Shown here one piece after another: positions 57,902 to 64,000 of a DNA stretch of 64,000 bases; positions within the stretch are counted from its first letter, which is position 1; every line of letters starts with the position of its first letter. The stretch is from positions 1-64,000 of the forward strand of contig NZ_JACRSS010000002.1 of NCBI RefSeq assembly GCF_014384805.1. Reading direction: 5' to 3'. Both the position numbers and the translations under genes were made by a program. The stretch is from Guopingia tenuis. Its GTDB lineage: Bacteria > Bacillota > Clostridia > Christensenellales > Christensenellaceae. The notes beneath the pieces are model-generated. The model worked only from the letters and a program-made list of their open reading frames with translations. It was not told the origin of the DNA and did no database searches.

Positions 57902-58411
57902 TTATAAGTTCTTTTCCTTCACACTTTTGCCCCGTATTCGCCGGGCAATGATGAGGATTCCCAGCGTGATCCCGCCCGCCAGCAAAAATCCCGACATATC
58001 CAGAAGAATATCCTGCACCATCGCTCCACGGCCCGCGAATATCTGAATGGACTCGTCAATGGTCGCGGCCATGAGCCCCAGTGCCGTACAGTTAAACACC
58101 CCTTGCCCCGAAACCGGCCGCGCTAAAAAGGTAAACAGCACAGCCTCGATTCCCAGCACGCTATATTCCAAAAAATGCGCAATTTTTCGGATCTTAACAA
58201 GAATAAACTGTGCCGCCGGCGTCTCGTTTCCAAAAATAGTTTCCAATAACTGCCGCACCCAATCGCTTACGGCGCCGGAATCCTCTCGGGAGAGCAGGGA
58301 GTTTCCCCAAACCAAGCACAAAGTAAAAAGAAACAAGAACAGCCAGATTCGCCGCAACTTCTTTTTATTGTCCCAATCCTGCCGTTTTCTCCTCGACACT
58401 GTCTCTTTCAT
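57902..58411 (-). CDS. VanZ-family membrane protein
   Basis: The 169-residue protein is a VanZ-like protein with four to five helices and the family segments VRQLLETIFGNETP, KIRKIAHFLEYSVLGIEAVL and the acidic DESIQIFAGRGAMVQDILLDM. VanZ proteins act at the cell envelope; the original gives low-level teicoplanin resistance, but most family members have unknown roles. The ATG at 58411 has AAAGGA upstream and fits better than a longer frame beginning 66 nt earlier. It is divergent from the HTH-Ugd gene and marks the border of the polysaccharide locus. Confidence 0.88.
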   Translation of the reverse strand: MKETVSRRKRQDWDNKKKLRRIWLFLFLFTLCLVWGNSLLSREDSGAVSDWVRQLLETIFGNETPAAQFILVKIRKIAHFLEYSVLGIEAVLFTFLARPVSGQGVFNCTALGLMAATIDESIQIFAGRGAMVQDILLDMSGFLLAGGITLGILIIARRIRGKSVKEKNL

Positions 58412-58641
58412 ATAAATATTCCTTTGATTTTTTCTGATCCCTTTTCTGCAAATCAACCATTGGATATCGCTCTCCATTTATTCGTATTTTAGAATATCTG
58501 CAATATAGCGGCATGTCAAGCCGTCTCCGCAGAACTCCTTATGGCTGTCTATTCTATTTTTTTGTTTTCAGCGTCTCCTAAATTTGGGAGCATATAGCAC
58601 CGGCTTTTTTACATAAACACCGCTCCCACATCTCCGCCGCC

Positions 58642-58668
58642 ATAATTGTCGTTTAAAACGACAATTAT
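58642..58668. promoter_or_regulatory. Perfect 27-bp palindromic operator, distal site
   Basis: Two 13-bp arms (ATAATTGTCGTTT and AAACGACAATTAT) flank one A; the core is GTCGTTTAAAACGAC. It is centred at 58655, about 64 bp upstream of the -35 element of the HTH-Ugd gene. Such a perfect palindrome is very unlikely by chance and fits a dimeric XRE-type regulator. Confidence 0.85.
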
Positions 58669-58718
58669 TTGTTTTTTCTGATATTGTTGGTTTTATTCAG
58701 ATTTTTTGTCGGCTTTCA

Positions 58719-58747
58719 TTGACTATTATTTTCAATTTTAATATAAT
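58719..58747 (+). promoter_or_regulatory. Promoter of the HTH-Ugd gene
   Basis: TTGACT (58719-58724), 17 nt, TATAAT (58742-58747). Transcription should start near 58754, between the two operator copies. Confidence 0.88.
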
Positions 58748-58784
58748 TTATATATTTAATAGTTATAAATCATCTCGAATTATT

Positions 58785-58799
58785 GTCGCTTTAAACGAC
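58785..58799. promoter_or_regulatory. Proximal operator copy GTCGCTTTAAACGAC
   Basis: It differs from the distal core at two of 15 positions and lies just downstream of the predicted start of transcription and 16 nt before the GGAGG of the gene. The two operator centres are 137 bp apart, close to 13 helical turns, which would suit DNA looping or roadblock repression. Confidence 0.78.
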
Positions 58800-58827
58800 A
58801 CATAATTCTATTTTGGAGGTATCCCTT

Positions 58828-60324
58828 ATGCGTACTCTTTCCCTCACTCTGCTTTCTGAAACTGTGGTTTCAAGAAGAAAAATATTGAAAATGACACAGG
58901 CGCAGCTTGCACAAAAAACCGGCATGAGCCGTTCGGTTCTTTCTAATTTGGAAAATAGGATCTATAAGCCTTCTATCGATCAATTAGAATCCCTGGCCGC
59001 CGTTCTAAATTTTGATCTTACCGAAATGTTCGTTGAACAGTCTGGTCCGGTTACCCCTATTAACCGCTCTTATAATATAGCAATCGCCGGAACCGGATAT
59101 GTCGGCCTTTCCCTGGCCATTCTTTTGGCGCAGCATAATCAGGTGACAGCGGTTGATATACTCCCCGAAAAAGTACAAAAGCTGAATAATTTCATTTCTC
59201 CCATTCAGGACGATTATATCGAAAGATACCTTGCAGAAGCCAAAGCGGGAACACGAAAGCTGAATCTCCGCGCGACCACAGACGGCGCCGCCGCCTATGC
59301 TTCGGCAGATTATGTGATTATTGCAGCTCCGACTAATTATGATCCAAAGATCAATTATTTTGATTGTTCTGCCGTAGAGTCTGTAATACGTTTAGTCTTA
59401 GACAGCACGGCAAACCGGGATGTGAAACCGATCATCGTAATTAAATCAACCGTTCCCGTCGGATACACAAAGCATATCCGCCAACAATTCCATGTGGATA
59501 ATATCCTCTTTAGCCCGGAATTTTTGCGAGAGTCCCAGGCATTATATGATAATCTCTATCCCAGCCGGATCATTGTGGGGTGTGATAATCAAACGGAAGA
59601 TGCGGCGCACATTTTTGCCGCCCTGCTCCAGCAAGGCGCCCTTAAAAATCCTGTTGCAACCCTCCTTATGGGCTATACCGAAGCCGAGGCCACCAAACTG
59701 TTCGTGAATACCTATCTCGCCCTCCGAGTATCATATTTCAACGAACTGGATACTTATGCTGAAGTTAAGGGATTAGAAACCGCATCAATTATTAAGGGAG
59801 TCTGTCTCGATCCTCGTGTCGGAGATTACTACAATAATCCCTCTTTCGGTTACGGCGGCTATTGCCTGCCCAAAGATACCAAGCAGCTCCTGGCTAACTA
59901 TCAGGATGTGCCGGAAAATCTGATTCAAGCCATTGTTGAAAGCAATCGGACAAGAAAAGACTTTATCGCTGATCGCGTCCTTCAGATGGCAGGATATTAT
60001 AGTTATACCGACAATGGTTTTGACAACGCGCGCGAAAAATCAGTAACGGTCGGCGTATATCGTCTTGCTATGAAAAGCAACAGCGACAACTTCCGGCAAA
60101 GCAGCATTCAGGGCGTAATGAAACGTATTAAGGCAAAAGGAGCCATTGTAGTAATCTATGAACCAACGCTTGAAGATGGTTCCACATTTTATGGCAGCCT
60201 TGTAGTGAATAACCTAAAAAAATTCAAAAAGATATGCAACTGCATTATTGTTAACCGGTATGATTCTGCCCTTGATGATGTTCGGGAGAAAGTTTACACA
60301 AGAGATTTGTTCCGGAGAGATTAA
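58828..60324 (+). CDS. Fusion of XRE helix-turn-helix domain and UDP-glucose 6-dehydrogenase
   Basis: Residues about 10-70 are a Cro/C1-type DNA-binding domain (MTQAQLAQKTGMSRSVLSNL, then ENRIYKPSIDQLESLAAVL). From about residue 82 the protein is a complete Ugd: NAD site AIAGTGYVGLSLA (GTGYVG at 88-93), SPEFLRES, EAEATKLFVNTYLALRVSYF and the catalytic cysteine Cys346 in GYGGYCLPKDTKQLL. It resembles Escherichia coli Ugd closely and has an insertion of about 16 residues before VGVYRLAMKSNSDNFR. The 498 residues equal the sum of both parts. Ugd oxidises UDP-glucose to UDP-glucuronate with NAD. The ATG has GGAGG eight bases upstream; two palindromes flank the promoter. Autoregulation by the fused domain is the natural inference. 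All catalytic residues appear intact. Confidence 0.93.
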   Translation: MRTLSLTLLSETVVSRRKILKMTQAQLAQKTGMSRSVLSNLENRIYKPSIDQLESLAAVLNFDLTEMFVEQSGPVTPINRSYNIAIAGTGYVGLSLAILLAQHNQVTAVDILPEKVQKLNNFISPIQDDYIERYLAEAKAGTRKLNLRATTDGAAAYASADYVIIAAPTNYDPKINYFDCSAVESVIRLVLDSTANRDVKPIIVIKSTVPVGYTKHIRQQFHVDNILFSPEFLRESQALYDNLYPSRIIVGCDNQTEDAAHIFAALLQQGALKNPVATLLMGYTEAEATKLFVNTYLALRVSYFNELDTYAEVKGLETASIIKGVCLDPRVGDYYNNPSFGYGGYCLPKDTKQLLANYQDVPENLIQAIVESNRTRKDFIADRVLQMAGYYSYTDNGFDNAREKSVTVGVYRLAMKSNSDNFRQSSIQGVMKRIKAKGAIVVIYEPTLEDGSTFYGSLVVNNLKKFKKICNCIIVNRYDSALDDVREKVYTRDLFRRD

Positions 60325-60347
60325 CTTTTAACTATTCTGGTTGCGGC

Positions 60348-60383
60348 ACCAAAAGAACCGGGAGTATTACCGGTTCTTTTGGT
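60348..60383. terminator. Bidirectional terminator between HTH-Ugd and the acetyltransferase gene
   Basis: ACCAAAAGAACCGG (60348-60361) pairs perfectly with CCGGTTCTTTTGGT (60370-60383), a 14-bp stem with an 8-nt loop. It lies between convergent genes. Confidence 0.88.
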
Positions 60384-60418
60384 ATCGTGCAGCATTTTCA
60401 AAAATTAGTAGGACTTTT

Positions 60419-60982
60419 TTATTCCTTTATGAGCCGGCCTTCTGTCCCTATATCTCCTATTTTCTTAGCAGGTATACCCGCAATGGATATGTTTTCGCTT
60501 AGAAAACTCTTGTTAACTACGGCATTCGCTCCAATAGCAATATTATCAGCAATTTTTATATTTCCAAATAGCTTAGCCCCTGGTCCTATATATACATTAT
60601 TTCCAATTTCAGGCGCCGCATGAGAAATTCTAAAATCTGCTCCAATATTTACACCCGCGTGAATTCTGCAATTCATTCCAATATGTGCATATTCACTAAC
60701 AATTATCGTGCCGATATGCGCCAAACACAATCCCTTTTCTATGCAATTCACCGGAACTGAAAAGCCCAGCATCGCCCCAAGCCTTGATCTTCTATATCGC
60801 AGCATCCCTTCCCGAAGTGTTGAAAAAAATCCTCTTTTACAATTTTTATAATACTCACACTTTCTAAGAAGAATTTCATATTTCCAAATATAATCATTTA
60901 TGGCCGGCTTTTTTCTTGTGCGGCTTAGCGCTTTTTTATCTGCTTCTAAATAAATCTTTAAATCTTCTTTTGATGATATCAT
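60419..60982 (-). CDS. Serine O-acetyltransferase-like hexapeptide transferase
   Basis: The 187-residue protein has a helical N-terminus and a left-handed beta-helix C-terminus with hexapeptide repeats, including GLCLAHIGTIIVSEYAHIGM, AGVNIGADF, IGNNVYIGPGAKLFG and IADNIAIGANAVVNKSF. The ending SIAGIPAKKIG is typical of CysE-like transferases. In polysaccharide loci such proteins usually acetylate a sugar rather than serine. The HAGVNIG segment keeps a histidine likely used in catalysis. It is the last gene of a minus-strand series with wecB, flippase and another acyltransferase. The acceptor is unknown. Confidence 0.85.
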   Translation of the reverse strand: MISSKEDLKIYLEADKKALSRTRKKPAINDYIWKYEILLRKCEYYKNCKRGFFSTLREGMLRYRRSRLGAMLGFSVPVNCIEKGLCLAHIGTIIVSEYAHIGMNCRIHAGVNIGADFRISHAAPEIGNNVYIGPGAKLFGNIKIADNIAIGANAVVNKSFLSENISIAGIPAKKIGDIGTEGRLIKE

Positions 60983-61063
60983 TTATATTGCACTCCCTTT
61001 TATGGAACGAACACCGAATGCATCTTTCTCTATATTTCTAAACAAATGCTGCAAGGATCCTGT

Positions 61064-61624
61064 TTACGTTCGCTCATTCATGGCGCCCCGAATTTTTACT
61101 ACCCTGGCAGGATTTCCGGCAACGACAGCGTAATCCGGAACATCTTTGGTAACTACAGCCCCTGCGCCGACCACCACACCTTTACCTATCGTTACTCCGG
61201 GCAAAATAATGGCCCTATATCCAATCCAGGAATCGTCGCCAATATTCACAGTTCTCGCTTCCGTATCCCCTTGATACTTAATAGGAATATCTATTCTTTC
61301 CGTGCAATGATTCACTGTAAAAATGCTTACTTCAGGCGCCATAATGACATTGTTTCCAATAATACAGGGGCCTGATATCTTTGCTTTTATTCCAATTCCG
61401 GAATTATCTCCCAGCTGAATTTTACTGGAAAAAGATGCAAGATTGCAAATGTTAACATTTTTTCCACATTTATCTAATATCAATTTGCCACAAAACCCTC
61501 GAAACTTTTTCGACAGAAAAGCCACAGGTTTAATAAAAAATGTATGCCCTGGTAGCCATCTTCCAATGCCGTAATACAAACATCTTCCAATTATTTTTTT
61601 AATTTTAACGCAAGTTTTACTCAT
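61064..61624 (-). CDS. Hexapeptide-repeat acyltransferase (maltose/galactoside acetyltransferase type)
   Basis: The 186-residue protein is a left-handed beta-helix acetyltransferase with ASFSSKIQLGDNSGIGIKAK, the active-site-like VSIFTVNHCTERIDIP, IGDDSWIGYRAIILPGVTIG, KGVVVGAGAVVTKDVPDYAV and VVAGNPARVVKIRG. This group O-acetylates sugars in surface polysaccharides. The ATG overlaps the flippase stop by four bases (ATGA), so translation is coupled to the flippase gene. It shares a fold but little sequence with the neighbouring transferase. Confidence 0.88.
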   Translation of the reverse strand: MSKTCVKIKKIIGRCLYYGIGRWLPGHTFFIKPVAFLSKKFRGFCGKLILDKCGKNVNICNLASFSSKIQLGDNSGIGIKAKISGPCIIGNNVIMAPEVSIFTVNHCTERIDIPIKYQGDTEARTVNIGDDSWIGYRAIILPGVTIGKGVVVGAGAVVTKDVPDYAVVAGNPARVVKIRGAMNERT

Positions 61625-63126
61625 TTTGACATCTCGTTTTTGTTATGTTTTCGTAGTCCTGTAAATTTTTTAATCTTTGCCGCCGTATTTTTTATTATTG
61701 GCATAATAATAGCCCTTGATTGAGGAATAATTAATTCTACAGCTACATAAACGCAGATGCAGATAAGAATCATTGCCAACGTCCATCCGATGGAATCCGA
61801 AATGTTCTTTAAAGCTATTGTTATTATTGCCATTGCCGCTGAACCCAGCACAGACGGAACCATCCCTGCCAACATTCTTGTTGGGGATAACCCTATATAC
61901 TTCTTTCCTAAAAGTATATTTATTAAACCGAAACATCCGCGGGCAACACTTGTAGCAATAATCAAATAAATAAACCCTTTTTGCACGGTAAATAAAAGCA
62001 GAAGAACCGATATTATCAGATACAGAATTTGAGAAATCACGGATAGTTTCGGCTTTTCTTTTGCCGTAAATGTCAAACTGATATATTGGCCGGTTAATAT
62101 TGAAAAAGCCATGGCAAGTGAATATAGGCCCACAAACATGCTGGCTTCCATCCATTGTGACCCAAACAATATATTCGTCACAAATTCTTTATAAAGAAAC
62201 ACCCCGGTTCCTAACGGTATCAATAAAAGTCCAACGCTTTTTTGAAAGGAATAAAGAATATCCCCAAATTCGTGATTGTTATTCTTTACGACGGACAGAG
62301 ACGACAGCAGCACGGACGAAGTGGAGGCTGCAATGATATTCATAATGCTGGTAACCATAGAAATGGAGTTTTTATAAATCCCCAAATAATATGCGCTCAA
62401 AAACCGGCCAACAATAAATGTCCCAATATAAGATGTCATCCACAAAAGAATCGTCTCCACCAATGTCCACATACTAAAAGAAAACATTTTTTTCAATAAG
62501 GAGAACTTATAAAATAAAAATGGCTTCCAATCCGATTTAACGGTTAGTATGATCGCATTTGACAGGTTTGTGGCAACCGTTCCAATTACAATAGACCAGT
62601 AACTAAATCCCAGCAAGGCCAATGGAATAGTAACAACCACGGGCATAAACGCACCGATAATTCTTGCGAAAAATAATGTTTTAAAATCGAACTTCTTTTT
62701 ATATATTGCCATCTGAATGCTCGAAAAAGATGTCAATACTAAAGAAATGCTCGCAAACGAAATCACGCTGCCCAGTCCGGGATTTCCTACAAGCGTCGCT
62801 ATACTATCCGAAAAAATACATATGATGAGCCACAGAAAAACAGAAATAGATACGTTGGTCCAAAAGGCTACATTCGCGCTTTCTTTTAATTCCCTGTCGG
62901 AATTGAATTTCTTTTGGATCAAATATTTCTGAAAACCCGCATCCGTAAATACATCTGCCAGGCTTGTAACCATGGTAACCGTTGCAACAACGCCAAATTC
63001 GGCAGGACTCAATAATCTGGCGAGAACCATGCTGGAAATGGGAGAAATCAATTTCGCCGCAATTTCGGTTATACTGGCCCATTTTACAGATGAAAAAATT
63101 TTATTGTTTAATTCTTTTCTTTCCAT
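61621..63126 (-). CDS. Polysaccharide repeat-unit flippase (Wzx/PST family)
   Basis: The 501-residue protein has about 12-14 membrane helices and the Wzx/RfbX-type start FSSVKWASITEIAAKLISPI followed by SSMVLARLLSPAEFGVVATV. It is predicted to flip undecaprenyl-linked oligosaccharide units to the outer face. It sits 36 nt after wecB and overlaps the acyltransferase gene, which fits a capsular or exopolysaccharide operon. Base composition is AT-richer than in the 1-58 kb region, as commonly seen in exchanged glycan loci. Confidence 0.93.
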   Translation of the reverse strand: MERKELNNKIFSSVKWASITEIAAKLISPISSMVLARLLSPAEFGVVATVTMVTSLADVFTDAGFQKYLIQKKFNSDRELKESANVAFWTNVSISVFLWLIICIFSDSIATLVGNPGLGSVISFASISLVLTSFSSIQMAIYKKKFDFKTLFFARIIGAFMPVVVTIPLALLGFSYWSIVIGTVATNLSNAIILTVKSDWKPFLFYKFSLLKKMFSFSMWTLVETILLWMTSYIGTFIVGRFLSAYYLGIYKNSISMVTSIMNIIAASTSSVLLSSLSVVKNNNHEFGDILYSFQKSVGLLLIPLGTGVFLYKEFVTNILFGSQWMEASMFVGLYSLAMAFSILTGQYISLTFTAKEKPKLSVISQILYLIISVLLLLFTVQKGFIYLIIATSVARGCFGLINILLGKKYIGLSPTRMLAGMVPSVLGSAAMAIITIALKNISDSIGWTLAMILICICVYVAVELIIPQSRAIIMPIIKNTAAKIKKFTGLRKHNKNEMSK

Positions 63127-63162
63127 CGTTCTTCCTAATAAGTAATATTATTGACCCGGGAT

Positions 63163-64000
63163 TCAGGCTTTCCACGGTTCATATCTATTAAACTCAAGTA
63201 TATCCGCAATACGCTTACATGCATGTCCGTCTCCATATGGGTTGCAGGCTTTTGCCATAGCATCGTATGCTTTCTGATTTTCAAGCAATTCTTTAAAATT
63301 ATTATAGATAACCTCTTCATTCGTGCCCACCAGTCGGAGAGTTCCAGCTTTTACCCCTTCGGGACGCTCGGTCGTGTCCCTCATAACAAGCACAGGTTTC
63401 CCATAGGATGGTACTTCTTCCTGGATTCCGCCAGAATCTGTCAAGCAAAGATAACATCTTGCCTCAAAATTATGACAATCAAACACTTCAAGCGGTTCAA
63501 TGATATGAATTCTATCGCATCCGCCAAGTTCTTCATCTGCCGCTTTTCTCACAGCCGGATTCATATGAATTGGATATATGGCCTTGCATTCCGGATGTTC
63601 ATCAAGAACCCGCCGGATGGCTCTAAACATGTTGTGCATTGCCTCCCCAAGATTCTCTCTTCGGTGAGCCGTAATAAAAATTAACTTATCATCTCCAACC
63701 CATTCCAGTTCCGGATGTGTATAATCTTTTTTAACGGTGTGTTGCATGGCATCAATAACGGTATTCCCCGTTATGAAAATCTTCCCTGGATCCTTGCCTT
63801 CCTTTATTAAATTGTCCGCAGCCATCTGGGTTGGAGCAAAATGATACTGGGAAACGATTCCAACAGCCTGGCGATTGAACTCTTCTGGGAACGGTGAATA
63901 AATGTTATATGTGCGCAGCCCCGCCTCCACATGCCCAACAGGAATCTGAAGATAAAAACACGCCAGAGCTGTTACAAACGTTGTTGATGTATCCCCATGG
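63163..64000 (-). CDS. wecB: UDP-N-acetylglucosamine 2-epimerase, partial (5' end beyond window)
   Basis: WecB converts UDP-GlcNAc to UDP-ManNAc. About 279 codons are present. The frame remains open to the window edge: HGDTSTTFVTALACFYLQIP precedes HVEAGLRTYNIYSPFPEEFN. Later motifs are ITAHRRENLGEAMHNMFRAI, VRKAADEELGG and LTDSGGIQEEVPSYGKPVLV. The usual protein is about 370-380 residues, so the first 95 or so are missing. It is the first visible gene of the minus-strand polysaccharide operon and would use UDP-GlcNAc supplied by GlmU. An ATG at 63930 is internal, not the true start. Confidence 0.95.
   Translation of the reverse strand, partial: HGDTSTTFVTALACFYLQIPVGHVEAGLRTYNIYSPFPEEFNRQAVGIVSQYHFAPTQMAADNLIKEGKDPGKIFITGNTVIDAMQHTVKKDYTHPELEWVGDDKLIFITAHRRENLGEAMHNMFRAIRRVLDEHPECKAIYPIHMNPAVRKAADEELGGCDRIHIIEPLEVFDCHNFEARCYLCLTDSGGIQEEVPSYGKPVLVMRDTTERPEGVKAGTLRLVGTNEEVIYNNFKELLENQKAYDAMAKACNPYGDGHACKRIADILEFNRYEPWKA

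Overview
The window reads as a chromosomal stretch of a fairly GC-rich member of the Bacillota, class Clostridia. The reasons are the gene order rpoB-rpoC-rplGB-rpsL-rpsG-fusA-tuf, the neighbourhood spoVT / spoVB-like / mazG / hup / rqcP, a radA - PIN/TRAM - ispD/ispF neighbourhood, AGGAGG ribosome binding sites nearly everywhere, sigma-A type promoters, luxS, and a TPP-riboswitch-controlled thiamine operon. SpoVT and a SpoVB-like flippase suggest a sporulating ancestry. No rRNA, tRNA, CRISPR array, prophage or transposase gene was seen.

Layout. 1-12.4 kb: RNA polymerase and translation genes on the minus strand, with an unrecognised cysteine-rich membrane protein between rpoC and rplGB. 12.6-20.5 kb: PIN/TRAM protein, a MazG-like small protein, an acetyltransferase, radA, a membrane-anchored propeller protein, fused ispD-ispF, rqcP and hup. 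20.7-24.6 kb: mazG, spoVB-like flippase, spoVT. 24.9-29.3 kb: thiC-thiM-thiE-HAD-thiD behind a promoter, TPP riboswitch and intrinsic terminator. 29.4-37.7 kb: accessory metabolism and transport (GNAT, malQ, an XRE regulator divergent from a 59-residue protein, luxS, an ABC exporter pair, a lipase-like hydrolase, a membrane protein). 37.7-50.6 kb: FkbM methyltransferase, PrsA-like lipoprotein, mfd, pth, glmU, NUDIX regulator, mnmA, ComEC-like hydrolase. 50.6-58.4 kb: a large polytopic membrane protein, prs, a PHP phosphoesterase, three related small membrane proteins (one frameshifted) and VanZ. 58.4-64 kb: an AT-richer polysaccharide locus with an HTH-UDP-glucose dehydrogenase fusion, two acyltransferases, a flippase and wecB, which runs off the window.

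The most interesting signal is the gene at 58.8 kb. It encodes an XRE-type DNA-binding domain fused to a complete Ugd-type UDP-glucose 6-dehydrogenase. Its promoter is flanked by a perfect 27-bp palindrome with core GTCGTTTAAAACGAC (58642-58668) and by a near copy of that core (58785-58799). The same half-site occurs three times, spaced 21 and 10 bp, across the promoter region of the polytopic membrane protein 6 kb away (52570-52606). This suggests an enzyme that senses UDP-sugar or NAD status and directly controls surface-glycan genes. The intergenic regions also carry several families of imperfect tandem repeats and palindromes (about 88-112 bp units), which appear to have contributed a stop codon and a ribosome binding site to neighbouring genes.
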